This document shows, piece after piece, positions 14,001 through 24,700 of a stretch of DNA of 64,000 nucleotides (the stretch's first letter is position 1; each line of letters starts with the position of its first letter). Location of the stretch: assembly GCF_910596095.1 (NCBI RefSeq), contig NC_056544.1, forward strand, positions 13,501,155-13,565,154, read 5' to 3'. The position numbers were made by a program, and so were the translations under genes. The stretch comes from Thunnus maccoyii (lineage: Eukaryota; Chordata; Actinopteri; Scombriformes; Scombridae). The notes below the pieces were generated by a model, which was not told the origin of the DNA, did no database searches, and saw only the letters and a program-made list of their open reading frames with translations.

Positions 14001-15758
14001 TGGGAGCTGAAACTGTGTCACCGGAGGGACGGAGGGGAAAAAAAAATGCCAGCAGCAGCAGGTCTTGTAGAAGTGAGACAGGCTTTCTCACATGTCGCTG
14101 CACTATCTACCTTGCATGTCTCTCCACCATTTCACGCTCTCCGACAATTAAAAACAGAGTCTTGTGCAGCTCTTTTTGGCACATGCTGGTGGATCAATGA
14201 CTGTGATTCAGAGATCTCTCTTTTGATCTCTGTCTTTCTTTTTCTAGGTTTGTCTGTCGGTGTGGCGGCCACTCAGAGACTCCATCTACTGTACATGGAG
14301 GAGCAGCCGTTAAAAGCATTCGTTAGGAGCTGGGGTAACATTCTGGGCTCGGAGCAGGCTGGAATTACTCAGTCTTTATGAGGCCGGGCTGCCAGAGCTG
14401 CCTCCAGACCACACTGAGGACAGGAGACAGGCCAGAGCTGGGATACATACATGTGGTCACGCATAAAGAAAAAATATCGACACACAAATCCACATGAAGA
14501 AATCAGTCCTGTAGCTGGATGGTTTCCGTTATTACTGACAAGAAAAGCAAAACATTACAGTCAGCAGCCTGTAAGCTGCTACTGTAAAGGGACAGAAAAT
14601 TAATCAGCAACTGTTTTCCTAATCAATTAATCAATTGAGTCATTTTTAAAAGCAAAAATACCAAACATTTTTTTGGGTTTGGGACTGTTTCTCAGAAAAA
14701 AAACGAGCTATTTTGAGCTGTAGGAAAGTGTGATAAGCAGAAGTCACTGTTTTTTTTGACATTTTATCCACCATGAGATTCATCAATTAATTGTTTAGGT
14801 CATTTTTTGCATAAATATGCCAAATGTGCACTAGATCCAGATTCTCAGTTGTCAGGATTTGCTATTTTTCTTTGTTTTACCTGAACAGAAACTGAATACT
14901 TTTGAGTTTTGGAGTGTTAGTCGAACAAAACAAACACCTCAGGCTTTAGGAGTGTGTAATGGGCATTATTTTCTATTTTCTGTTCTTTTATAGACCAAAC
15001 GATTTATGGAGAATCCAATCATCTGTAATGAAAACAACCCTTAGTCGCAACCTTAAACTTAAATTACAAATCTTCTCACTGTTGATCAGCTGCCAAACAG
15101 TGAAGCGTGACAGCACAGATCTGTAGTCAAGAGTGTCAGCATGCTTGTTACATAATAGGTTTGGCCTGTCTTCTGCAGTGGGGGAATAATTAGCTCTAGA
15201 CAGGTTAAACCAATAACCCTGCAGTAATGTAGTGGATATGACCTATGACCTCCACGTAAGGACTGCCATATGATAAACAAGGCAGTGTATACAACAGAGA
15301 CGCATTAATTCAGCCTGAAATACCCAGAGTCCTCTTATAGTTCACATCAGTTTTATATTACTCGCTTTTCATATCATGAAATGAATGTGAATGAATATAT
15401 TTCTATTTCTGTTTATAATAACAGGCAGGAAAAATGGGCTCAGATGGGTTTGACAGTGAGTGTCAGATTACAGGCGGTTGTTTACAAAATAGTCCAAACC
15501 AAACCTCCTGATTCCGACACAACAGCAGGCTACATTATTACACATGTCAGATGATTATCTTAACCGTGTTTCCCACTAATCCAATCCAGAAATAAAAACG
15601 ATTAGGAGGCGCCACCTACCCGAGCCGAAAGCCTTGGCCACGAGCCACGTCAGGCTGCATGATATCTTGGCCCTGGTAAAGTCATAGTGGTCGAAGCTCT
15701 TGATGGCAGGGACTATGAAGGTCCGTCTCATCCCTCTGTCGTCTGCCGCATCTCCCAT
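680..15758 (-). CDS. camsap2: camsap2-type microtubule minus-end binding protein, 5' coding exons (partial)
   Basis: The first four coding exons of a CAMSAP: 15620-15758, 10089-10348, 1921-2100 and 680-763. All have GT-AG borders and the phases close (663 bp, 221 codons). The gene continues past the left edge. CAMSAPs bind and stabilise free microtubule minus ends, so this protein acts in the cytoplasm on non-centrosomal microtubules. The start MGDAAD with RRTFIVPAIKSFDHYDF, followed by AELYCRAGSLIL, VIQALAQKGLYVTDQDRLVTE and LIDTLMMAYTVEMVSVERV, matches CAMSAP2 better than CAMSAP1 or CAMSAP3 from memory. The fragment covers the N-terminal region leading into the CH domain; the CKK domain lies outside. 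The ATG sits in a good context (AAAAAGATGG). Exon 3 appears to carry about six extra residues before LPYD compared with the mammalian protein. Whether this is camsap2a or camsap2b cannot be decided. Introns 1 and 2 (5.3 and 8 kb) are full of repeats. Confidence 0.93.
1883..1918. repeat. (GT)n microsatellite
   Basis: An uninterrupted GT run that begins two bases past the 3' (donor) end of camsap2 exon 3, so it lies right at the splice donor on the minus strand, where it reads as CA. Confidence 0.9.
4240..4500. repeat. Fish short interspersed element (family B) fragment
   Basis: Contains 'aaaatgtcagaaaatagtga', 'ttgcttgttttgtcacatca' and 'aatccaaagatgttcaattt', typical of the very common 'AGGGCTGCAACTAACGATTA' element of fish. 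Its ends have decayed. A second copy in the opposite orientation follows directly (4545-4882). Confidence 0.6.
4545..4882. repeat. Fish short interspersed element (family B), near full length
   Basis: Runs from 'agagctacaacgattagttg' to 'gttagttgaagccct', which are inverted-repeat ends of family B. The interior has the usual 'ggacaaaacaagacatttga' block. This is a plain non-autonomous DNA element in camsap2 intron 2. Confidence 0.7.
5203..5252. repeat. (ACAG)n/(GCAG)n microsatellite
   Basis: Consecutive AGAC units turn into GGCA units near 5233, a compound tetranucleotide repeat. Confidence 0.85.
5403..5447. repeat. (GT)n-rich microsatellite
   Basis: Interrupted GT run in camsap2 intron 2. 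Confidence 0.8.
5850..5975. repeat. MITE family A, right-end fragment
   Basis: Carries 'gacatgagagtggaacagat', 'aaaagaataagcatatttcc' and 'tcaaactattcctttaatt', the right terminus of family A. The left part is missing. Confidence 0.6.
6481..6552. repeat. (GT)n microsatellite, interrupted
   Basis: About 70 bp of GT repeats broken by CGTG and TATG units. A second GT run lies at 6711-6737. Confidence 0.85.
7437..7908. repeat. Polypyrimidine-rich tract with (CTC)n
   Basis: About 470 bp of the plus strand, mostly C and T, with CCTT and CCCT blocks and a perfect CTC run at 7875-7906. Seen from the camsap2 transcript (minus strand) it is a purine-rich intronic stretch. The short ORFs in it are low-complexity. 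Confidence 0.7.
8524..8706. repeat. Polypurine tract
   Basis: About 180 bp almost wholly A/G on the plus strand, including an AG run at 8667-8681 and GGGAGGGGGAGG near 8690. Low-complexity intronic DNA. Confidence 0.7.
8880..9170. repeat. Fish short interspersed element (family B), degenerate copy
   Basis: Contains 'aatgccgaacattaattggt', 'gaggatttactgcttttctt', 'agctggacaaaacaagcaat' and 'ttgaagacatc', in family B order. Another worn copy lies at about 9590-9790. Confidence 0.6.
9590..9790. repeat. Fish short interspersed element (family B), worn copy
   Basis: Shares 'ggatttgctgcttttctcta', 'attttggacagttagttgag' and 'aatatgaagatgtaatctt' with the copy 700 bp to the left. A 114-codon minus-strand ORF across it is a chance reading. 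Confidence 0.5.
11025..11056. repeat. (GT)n microsatellite
   Basis: A clean GT run of about 16 units in camsap2 intron 1. Confidence 0.9.
12720..12840. repeat. Short interspersed repeat fragment
   Basis: 'gcaatattggggttaagtat', 'cttgctgccatgtggactgg' and 'ggatcgaaccagtaac' match a repeat module widespread in fish (ggggttaagtgccttgc ... gggatcgaacc). It looks tRNA-like in its 'tcgaacc' motif, but no tRNA fold is present. Confidence 0.45.
14590..15060. repeat. Two adjacent family B element copies
   Basis: Two degenerate copies lie head to tail. The first (about 14600-14770) has 'aatcaattaatcaattgagt' and 'aaaataccaaacat'. The second (about 14780-15055) has 'catcaattaattgtttaggt', 'tgaacagaaactgaatactt' and 'cgaacaaaacaaacacctca'. 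Both lie in camsap2 intron 1. Confidence 0.55.
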
Positions 15759-16450
15759 CTTTTTCTGTCGGGGGGTCCCGCTTGCTTTACACTGCAGCTG
15801 GAGGATCAGTCAGCCTGAGGAATTCCTCCTGGCTGCGGATGACATCCCGTCCGGAGGAATTCAATGCAGCAAAATTTCCCCCTTCTCCTGAAAAAAAAAA
15901 AAACTAAAAAAAAAAACTTTGCGCGTGGCCTGATGTTGGAGAGCACGACGAGTTGGATACCAAAAGGACGCTCCTAGGTTACATGAACACCATCCTCATC
16001 CTCACTTTTTATGTCCTTATGTTTCAGTAATATATCCCCCTAAAAATCCTGACAGCACAGCGCAGTTTAGTGGCAGGATTTCTGAAGATTTCCTCCATTC
16101 CCTGACATGATCATCCTCATGTTGCCCGACATAACGGAGCAGCTGTGTGGCAGAGGAGGAGGCTCCGGTCCCGCACCACAGGACAGCTTCACGCACACTC
16201 ACTGACAAGGATGTTTATGTCCATGTTGTTCTTCTTTTTCTTTTCTAACTGTTTTCCTCTCTGTCCCCCCCTCCTCTCTCTCTCGCTCTCTCTCTCTCCG
16301 CGGCGTCTCCTCTGCGCTTTTCCTGCCGCACTGATCGGTGGATGGAGCGCACAGCGCATGCGCGATCCACCCACCCAGTCTATTCAATCCAGGCCGTCTC
16401 ATATAAATCAAGGTGGAGTTAACTGGCAGCGTGATTTTTGACTCAATCCC
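15759..16450 (-). promoter_or_regulatory. camsap2: camsap2 5' UTR and promoter region
   Basis: Sequence upstream of the camsap2 start. It is richer in CpG than the flanks and has no TATA box at a usual distance. A perfect NRF1-type palindrome, GCGCATGCGC, lies at 16354-16363, and a C/T-rich tract at 16255-16305. The transcription start cannot be placed. The CpG context and the NRF1-like site suggest a broad, housekeeping-type promoter. Confidence 0.5.
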
Positions 16451-16696
16451 AGATGTTTCCATGGAGGAATGGAGAAAGAAAATTCCTCAAACAATAATTC
16501 CATGTGACAGCCTCACACTGACAACTCTTCTTCTATAACTGTAGATTCTCACTAAAGTTTTTGGAAAGATTTAGAGGAATATTTAACTGATGTGTTGGAC
16601 TGATGTTACAGCATTCAATTAAGGAAATACATTGTTGCTTACTTTGAGTCTCACCTCAAAAACGTTATTTTGATTTTACTTCAACATACATAAATT

Positions 16697-17487
16697 CAGT
16701 GGTGGAAAATAACTAAGTACATTTACTCAAGTACTGTACTTGAGTACAATTTTGAGGTACTTGTTCTTTACATGATTATTTCCATTTGATGCTACTTTAT
16801 ACGTCCACTCCACTACATTTCAGAGTGAAATATTGTACTCCACATTTATTTGACAGCTTTAGTAACTTGTCAGATGAAGATTTGACACAGTGGATAATAA
16901 AACAAGCTTTTAAAATACAACACATTGTTAAAGATGACACCAGTGGTTTCCAACCTTTTTGGCTTTTGACGTCTTACAAAAAGTAGTGTGTAGTCAGGGT
17001 TTAATTTCAGTAGATGTTCAAATGATCCAAAATTTCACCAAAAATCAAAGATTAGATAAAAAGTCCAAAAACTGAAAACAGATTTGTGTATCAGAACTTT
17101 GTTTTTTCTTCTTTCGTCTCCCATTGATCATCTCACAACCCCTCAGATTTATCTGGTGACCCTTTGGAGGGGCCCGACCCCTAGATTGGGAACCACTGGA
17201 CTAGACCAGCTAACTGTATATAAAGTAGTTGAAACTAGCTCCACCTCCAGCAGCTACAACAGTAACATGCTGCTCTAACACTGATGCTTCAGTATTAATA
17301 ATCTAATGATGTCATATATAATAATTTATCAGTCACAGGGACCAAATGAGTACTTTTACTTTAATACTTTAAGTACATTTTGCTGCTAATACTTATGTAC
17401 TTTAACTCAATTTTAATGGAGTATTTTTACATTGCTGTATTGGTACTTTTACTTAAGTAAAGAATCTAAATACTTCTTCCACCGCTG
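16697..17487. mobile_element. Non-autonomous hAT element with 8-bp target duplication
   Basis: Starts CAGTGGTGGAAAATAACTAA and ends CTTCTTCCACCGCTG, which are inverted ends. It is flanked by a perfect 8-bp direct repeat, CATAAATT (16689-16696 and 17488-17495). Ends of the CAGNG type with 8-bp duplications are typical of hAT transposons. The interior is the fish repeat with 'tactcaagtactgtacttga' and 'ctccacctccagcagctaca'. No transposase is present. A second element is nested inside at 16941-17198. Confidence 0.85.
16941..17198. mobile_element. Nested hAT-like element
   Basis: Starts CAGTGGTTTCCAACCTTTTT and ends ATTGGGAACCACTG, inverted ends of a second hAT-like family. The flanking 8-mers GATGACAC and GACTAGAC are only partly alike, so the insertion is old. 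The same nested block, shortened, occurs in the related copy at 50912-51410. The insertion therefore predates the spread of this composite. Confidence 0.75.
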
Positions 17488-17499
17488 CATAAATTCCAT

Positions 17500-19615
17500 A
17501 AACATACAATTAAATTTTTTTAGTATTTTTGTTTGACTTATCTCATTATAGGGCTTCTTTAAAATCAATAACCAGTGATAAAAGGTCAAGCGTGTCATTG
17601 CCAAAAGTCACATTAAGCCTCTGTTGCATTTTTTTGTTATTTCTTTTCATAGTAAAATATTATTTTTCTTTTTATTATTATCACCCTTTTGTTAGTTGTG
17701 ATGTCTGATGCTGTATATGAATACTGTTAGAAGAGGTTAAAGATAAAAAATAGGAAGAAATGTTAATTTTAGACTTAAACACAACTGCCACTGATACTAC
17801 TGAATATTTTTATTTTGCAAGACTTTATACTTTTACCCCACCATGCTTAAGATGGTTCATACTTAACTGACAGCTGTAGGATCCACATTTGATAACCCCC
17901 AAATTATTGTTGCCTGGTAGAAATATACTCAACTTTTCAGAGCTACGGAAAACAGCCTTGTTTTTGCTTGAAAACACTACATTTTTACAATATATATAAA
18001 GAATATCAGACAGTATTAGGTAATAGTTTTCACAGGTTGAAGAATTTTCTCATCCCACTGATAGATATCAGTGACGTGCACAAATGCTACAAGGCGAGAG
18101 CTGAAATTTAAAAGGGGTACCTGCACTGACCTCAGGAGTATGCACAAGCTGTAATAGTCTAGGTTGGATTGAGTTTAAGCTCACACACAAACACACTATA
18201 AACAAGACTCAGACCAGCGTGCCAGCCTGACTGATGTACAGACTAATATGCTACACAGCAAGTCGCATCAGCCATGCAAGTAATGTTGCCCTTATGGTAG
18301 AAAAAGTAGAAATAAACATGCTTAGTTTTTGCTCCAATGCCACACTCCCGGGGTGCTTCAGCAGAAGTGTGTGAGTTTAACACCCTGGAGGTACTGTGTA
18401 AGATGTCAGCTGACATTGACAATCTGTCACATTTAGTGTAGTTTAGATTCACAAACAGCCAGACCTGGCTTCACCTCAACCATTCAAAACATCAGAATAC
18501 AGTTGACAATAATGACTAATCCTTAAAATTATGTTATGAACACAGCTAGTAAATTATTTTATCTTAATACTAAGTAGGATTTATTGTAGTACTTGTTCAC
18601 TGTTACTTGTTTGGAAAGTTTGACTGCAGGATAATGGAGTATATTCCTGCTACATCAACTCAAGTAAAAGATCTGAATACCTCTTCCAGCACTGAGTAGA
18701 TGGAGTAGAAAACAAGCACACACACATGAACTATACAGCAACAGTTATGGAGAGACTTTAGACATCACTAATATAACGTCATAGTCCTACATATGGATGG
18801 GACAACAGTAAGAAAAACAATAAAATGTATTTTTAAAGCAAACTTCAAAATTAGGTCACAAAGTGCATCACTAAAAACCTTACATGAGGAGAAAAACTGA
18901 AGATATACTAACACATGAAAAATATAGGAAATAATGTGTTTTTAAAGAAGACACTGCAGACGTTAGTTTGATTTCTTCAGCTTGTTTTACTGTTTGTCTT
19001 CATTTTCACTCTGACCTACAGAATTAAAAACAACCTGAGAATCCGGAGTCCTTATTGTGAAAAAAAAAAGGTTTATTCCAAATGAGCGGATGAATAGGAC
19101 ACTTGATCTGAGTACAAAAACAGATGATTTGCACTGTACCTTCCCACAATGACTGAAACCTGAAAACACCAACATGAACATTTGAAGAAATAAAGAAAAT
19201 GATGTGAGCGATTAATATTTCATTAAACTCATACAGCTCTCAGATACCAGAAGAAGTGGTGGCGTTGGATGACACTGCACTTCAGAAGATCCTGTTGGGG
19301 TGCAGTGAGGAGTGTGTGACAGCATTGCTCCCTAGTGCCGACAGCGGGTTCATGCAGCTGAAGAGGTCAGGAAGTATAAATCACACATCGGTCAGTAGAT
19401 GGCAGTCCTCAGCTAATTATTCATCCAAACCTCTGCTGCACAGACTTTCTCTTAAAGTGTTGTATCAAATCATTTAGATGGTATTTAATTGATCTTTTAC
19501 TTTAAGAGTTTTATTGAATTCTCTTCCATTAACAAGTTTAAATACAATGAAACAATCTGCAATGAAAACCCCACTGTGGCTCTGACATTTTAGTGTTCGG
19601 GAAACATGATTATTT
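17500..19615. other. Intergenic region camsap2-ticam1
   Basis: Apart from the hAT fragment near 18.6 kb, no gene could be supported. A 73-codon plus-strand ORF at 19256 is preceded by a possible splice acceptor (ataccag), but it matches no family I know. Confidence 0.4.
18560..18695. repeat. Right-end fragment of the hAT repeat
   Basis: 'aggataatggagtatattcc' and 'caagtaaaagatctgaatac', ending 'ctcttccagcactg', match the right end of the element at 16697-17487. The left part is lost. Confidence 0.6.
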
Positions 19616-19684
19616 CTCTCTTTTTTTTTTTTTTTTACATAAACTCACCCCAGAAAATCAAATTTTTTATTTCCATCTTTGCAT

Positions 19685-21403
19685 TTATTGCTCCTCATCA
19701 CTCTGAATTGCATCATCTTTTTCTGCACCTCCACCATAATCCACAGTCATTTGAGAGTCATTGCCAATCATAATGTACTTAGCATTTGTAATTTGAATGC
19801 TTGGGTGTTGTTGCCGTGCTGATGGGCTGACAAAATTGCAGTCTCGTGCCATTAAAAGGCTCAGTGTCTCCTGCTCTAGCAACTGTGCTGCTTTACACTC
19901 TTGGATAAACTGCTTTTGACTCTGGTTTGAACGCTTAAGTGCCTCCTGTCTCTCTATCTGGATTTTCACTCTCTGCTCATCCATCCAAATTCTCTTCTGT
20001 TTATCAATTTTTGCTTTAGACAATGTCTTTTGTGTTTTTTTGTCAAAGCTCTTTTTCTCATCGAGTGGAACTAAAGTCTGCAGAACTATGGGTATGCTTT
20101 GTTTGGGCATACGGTTCTCCATTGGCAGCAGAGGGATAACAGTGTTGTACTTGTGTTTGTAGTTTATGGAGTTGATGAGGGCAGAGTCTGTCTTCATCTC
20201 CAGCAAACGAGTGTTGAAGTTACTGGTGAGCAGCAGAAGGGTAAAAGCTGAGTTGTTGATAGCATCCCCTATACACCTCAAAGTGCTCTTTCCAGGGATG
20301 GCAAAGTCCTCAGAGAAAGTAGCACCTTCCCTACCAATGATAGTTTCCAGTTTTTCTTTTATCTTTTCAGCTACTTCTGCATCTTCCTGTGCATGCAGGA
20401 TAACAAATGCGTAAAATACTTCCTCCTCCTCCTCCTCTTCGGCACCTTTACTTTCATACATCTTGTTTGGTAAAGTCATCTTGGGTGGAGAAATGCTTGT
20501 TGCAGTAGGTAGTGAAAATTTTGGTTCAGTGGTTTGGTTTGGACTCTCTTTCTGGTTGCACACCGCTGCAAACGCTGCATCCATCTTTGTGTCTTTAAAC
20601 AGAGGAGGCTCATTGGATTTAATCTTAGATTCCTCAGGAGCATTTTTCACTTCATTAACAACGACAATGCTTTGTTGGCTTCCTGGTGTTTCTGGAGTTA
20701 TTTTGTCCTCTTGAAATGTGGCTGTTGGAGGAATGCTTATCTCCAGATGAGTAGGATATGATGGTAGTGAGGAGCTCGCCTGCAGCGGGCTGGGCAGACC
20801 ACTTTTTGACTGATCCGGAGACAGAACCACTTTTAAAGTTGTATTTCCTTCATCCGGGCTGCTATGAGGATCATGGGAAGACCCCAACTTGAGGTCCCTG
20901 AAAGAACACATCCATTCTGCAAACTGGGGCCCACAGACAACTTTAGCTTCGTCTATGAATTGATCATATTCCCGATCCTCACAGTTGCTTGTTTTTTGGC
21001 TGTTGGTGGAAAGAGCTCTCTTGTATGCCAGATTTCTTAAAAGTTGATCGCACAGCCTTTGTTCTGACAAAACTTTAAAAATGCGAGCTAAAGCTGCAAG
21101 AGATTCTCCTGTGAACTGCTGAGAGTTGCAGTGAACTGCAAAATCTTCTAATTTACCTCCACTCATTTTCCACATTTCAACCAGATGGTTAGCGAGGTGG
21201 TTGTCCGTCAGCATCTGGAGTTTGTTCAGGGCCTGCTCCTCTCGCCGAAGAACAATCAGACACAAGGCATGTATGATATTATCTTCAGGAGACTCACCCA
21301 GCTGTATTGTCAGGCTTAGCAGTCGCTCCGGAGGCGCCTTGACTAGTATGTCATAGACGTCTCTCAGTCCGGTCCCCTGATTTTCTTGTCCCTCGAGGTT
21401 CAT
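19685..21403 (-). CDS. ticam1: TIR-domain adaptor TICAM1 (TRIF)
   Basis: A complete 572-aa single-exon reading frame. TICAM1 is the cytosolic adaptor that passes TLR3 (in fish also TLR22) signals to TBK1-IRF3, TRAF and RIPK1. Residues 1 to about 155 resemble the helical TRIF N-terminal domain. A pLxIS-like HLEIS lies at 219-223, the IRF3-docking motif type shared by TRIF, MAVS and STING. An acidic run of E lies at 322-328. The TIR domain is at about 329-460: FYAFVILHAQEDAEVAEKI, the BB-loop-like EDFAIPGKSTLRC and SAFTLLLLTSNF, closely following human TRIF. A charged helix follows (460-500). The tail IQITNAKYIMIGNDSQM (536-552) fits an RHIM core (IMIG at 544-547). The CDS is intronless, as is usual in this family. 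AATAAA overlaps the TAA stop and a second copy follows at 19666-19671. The nearest neighbours give no functional hint. Confidence 0.95.
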   Translation of the reverse strand: MNLEGQENQGTGLRDVYDILVKAPPERLLSLTIQLGESPEDNIIHALCLIVLRREEQALNKLQMLTDNHLANHLVEMWKMSGGKLEDFAVHCNSQQFTGESLAALARIFKVLSEQRLCDQLLRNLAYKRALSTNSQKTSNCEDREYDQFIDEAKVVCGPQFAEWMCSFRDLKLGSSHDPHSSPDEGNTTLKVVLSPDQSKSGLPSPLQASSSLPSYPTHLEISIPPTATFQEDKITPETPGSQQSIVVVNEVKNAPEESKIKSNEPPLFKDTKMDAAFAAVCNQKESPNQTTEPKFSLPTATSISPPKMTLPNKMYESKGAEEEEEEEVFYAFVILHAQEDAEVAEKIKEKLETIIGREGATFSEDFAIPGKSTLRCIGDAINNSAFTLLLLTSNFNTRLLEMKTDSALINSINYKHKYNTVIPLLPMENRMPKQSIPIVLQTLVPLDEKKSFDKKTQKTLSKAKIDKQKRIWMDEQRVKIQIERQEALKRSNQSQKQFIQECKAAQLLEQETLSLLMARDCNFVSPSARQQHPSIQITNAKYIMIGNDSQMTVDYGGGAEKDDAIQSDEEQ

Positions 21404-21760
21404 TTTCAGTTTTTGTTTTTAACAATCACATTCAATTTTCCAACATCTTCTTGTTTTGTTGTCGAGAGAGATGCACAATTTCATGGACGTCTTTGTTTCT
21501 TCAAAGAGATAAAAACAAGCATCAGACATTATGCAGTGAACATATAGGGTCATAACATAATATGCTTTCTATACTTCAGCAGTGTGTTACAAAAAGTAGG
21601 AAACATGGTGACCCAAATAAAAGTTAACTAACCAAACTTTATTGTTGCAACAAGATGATTTTCTGACAATCAAAAACTTGATGACAATAACTTACCGGCA
21701 TGGAGTTCAGGGAGTTCTGTGTTTCCAGCTCAAATAAGGAAGTAACTCATAGTGTCTCCC
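21404..21760 (-). other. ticam1: ticam1 5' UTR with probable intron
   Basis: On the minus strand a good donor, CCG|GTAAGTTA, ends a leader exon at 21696. A pyrimidine-rich acceptor, TTTTTATCTCTTTGAAG, lies at about 21499. This gives an untranslated first exon, an intron of about 197 bp (21499-21695) and a 95-base leader before the ATG at 21403. The model is inferred from splice signals only. Confidence 0.5.
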
Positions 21761-21799
21761 TTCCAGTGCAGTTCGACTAGTAGGAAACTTTATTTTCTG

Positions 21800-24700
21800 C
21801 ACAGGAAGCTCTTAGAGCTCATTTGTTGCTTTAAAACACCACTGAGTGTGTCTTTATAAACTTTTGGCAACAAGTTAACAAGTAACCGTACCTGTGGCAG
21901 TTGAAGGCCTCTGCACGCTTGAAACAAGGTTGTAAAAAACATGATGATGATGTCACAAGCTGTGAAGTATGGGAGCCCATGATGGACAAAAGACAAAAGC
22001 AGGAAGAAGCATTCATGACTACCAGAAATGTTTGGGGGTTTTTTTGGACCAAATTAACAAAGTTGTACCATCATTAACAGATGTTATTCACAATGCAAAC
22101 ATTCACCAGCACTGCTGTTCACCTCTAGAAGATGTACTTTGTTGACAATATGTTAACTTAATTTCTCAGTGCAAATGTTTTTCAAAAAAAAAGGTGATGA
22201 TTTTAGCTCTGTGTTCACAATAGGCTTAGAAGAGAGAAGAATTCTGGATTTTCTCCCTCTGTACTGAGAGGCAAGTGTATTTTTATCCACGGAGGAAACC
22301 TCCAACCCTGTATTTACCAGGGGTGGGGTCACACTAGGCAGAGTGCAAGCCAACATCAAGTCCCTCAATACAGTGTAGACAGAGAGCCTCTCTGTTCTTA
22401 GTGCTGAGTGCAGTCTGATATATTTACTGTACAACCACTTCTGAGGAATTACAGTAACTCTATAGGGGGTGTGGTTTCTATGCCTTCCATAAATATGACT
22501 ATTGTAGCATTGGTATGTATGTTTCTTTACAGGATGAAATATCACTATTCAGCTGAGCTATATAGCACATGCCACCCAAACCACAGCTCTGTTGTTTTAA
22601 GCAGAACCCCCATCTATCGCTAACAGCAAACCTCTCAACTCAACTAACCAGCCATAATAATCACATACATTTCCTTCACACTCTCACACTATATATGCCT
22701 TCGTATACCTCCCTCACAAATATACACACACATGCAAACACTTATTCCGCCCCAAACATGAAAGCACTAGCACACAAAAAAACAACACACACACACACAT
22801 CCACACAGCCTCAGGATCATCCTCAGTCAGTTACATAACGGACTGCCAAACGTCCGTCTTTATTGAGGTCAGTTCTTTTAACGAGAGACACACTCTCCCA
22901 GCAGCTGTGTTAGTCAGCCTGGCGGTAAATTGGTCTTCACCTTCAGGCACAAACATATAGTAAGAGGCTCTGTCAGTTCTGCAAATCGTGGCATTGTACA
23001 GCTCCAGTTTTTTGTTGTTTTTTAAAAAAATTTTGGTGTTTGAGCAAATGCATTCTGACCTCTGCTTGTTTTTTGGCTGAAATATTACTTTGATTCAGCA
23101 CAAACACATGCAACTCTTCCTTCACATAGCAGATCACTATGAACTAAAATGCACAGATGTGTGTGTCTGTGCTTGTGTGTGAGGTTGCTGGCCGTGGGAG
23201 AGAGCCCTGAGGGAGACACAGAGGGGTCACATATAAGAGGCTTTAGGGCAGACAAGTGAAAAGGAGGCCCTTTCTTGGACAGAGACCACAGATTAGGATG
23301 AAAGGCATACGAGTGGGGGATGCTCTCGCTTTTTTTTTTTATCTGTCTCGCTGCATCTCTCTCCCACATTCTGCATCATGTCTATTCAAAATTAGCAAGA
23401 AATAAAGAAGAAGACACAAAGAAAGACACAGTGGAAGCTACAGATGGAGAAAGGGAGGTGATACAAAGCCAAATAGATAAGATAGTGAGATAGGGGCAGA
23501 GTAAAAGATGTATTGAGACCTTGACAGATCGATAGCCTCTTTAGAATTCAGTTTGTGAGAGGCCGAGAGAGGCCATGCAACGCGCTGCTCTTTTCCCAGC
23601 CACTTGATTCGTCACACATGCTAAGAGAATTTAACACACTCACTTCTGGCAGGCAAATATATGCTCCTCACACATGTACATGTGAAGACATACACAGATA
23701 CAAGGCCGTGCACTCTTTCAATCGAGCGTCCACGCCCACAGTTCAGCCTCTATTGAAACACTGAATGAAACACCTGCACGACAACGGCCACTGCTCTCTG
23801 CAGAAACCCAAGAGAAGTTTTCCATAAAGCCATTCACATACATATCCTCTACACTTTTTGTTGAGAAAAAACAAAGTAGCATATAGCTTGAAAATCTTAT
23901 GCATCAGTGCATTTTGTTCAGATAAGATAAAGGTTATGTATGGATGGATGCAGCTTTAGGAAGCCTACATATATTCGTGTGCTGTGTATCAAAGTAAAAA
24001 TAACCACGGCTATCACATACTGAGGCTAGTTTATGTTGTTGACAAAGAGGGCAAACAGATCTGAGTTAATGTGACAGTTAACTAGCATTAATTCAGGAGT
24101 AAAGGTAAATGAAGCGGGCCTGCGGACACGACAGGGGAGTGCAGTGGGGATGGGAAGATGTGTGTACTGTACCACACTGGACCATGCTTGGGTGAGCATG
24201 TAGGCCATGCCAACAACAATGCATAATACAGCCTCTGGTGATGGGGGGATGAATACACACATACACACACACACCTCTCATACACAGACACACACACATA
24301 GACATACACTTGCGCAAACACACATACTACAAGCTTGCACGCATGCACAGACATTGACGGTGATGAGGCATGGAGCAGTTTATGCTCATATCAAGAGAAA
24401 GTCTTTGATCAGTGTGACAGGAAGGGCACTCGCCCCAAAGGAATTAGACAACTCTTGCCTGGCAAAAGCACATCCATAATAACTCACTGCATTTGCAACA
24501 GAGGAGAGAGAATATCTGATATTTAACTTCATTAATATGCTAAATGTATGAATATGATTTGTTCCAGTTCACTGTCCAGAGTAGCATGTCCAGAGTGGCA
24601 TGATAGCCATAAATAGTAGAATATGCAGAAATTCAGGTTGCATGTATAATCCTCTTAATTTAATAGGTTGTTAATCTGCACAAGCAATTTACATACAGGA

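Noticed and set aside
13977-14381. 134-codon plus ORF in camsap2 intron 1
   Set aside because: No domain, no splice context and no homologue recognised.
19256-19477. 73-codon plus ORF after a possible acceptor
   Set aside because: Looks somewhat protein-like (ALDDTALQKILLGCSEECVT) but has no partner exon and no known family; kept only as a note.
22153-22545. 130-codon minus ORF upstream of ticam1
   Set aside because: No family likeness and no coding bias visible by eye.
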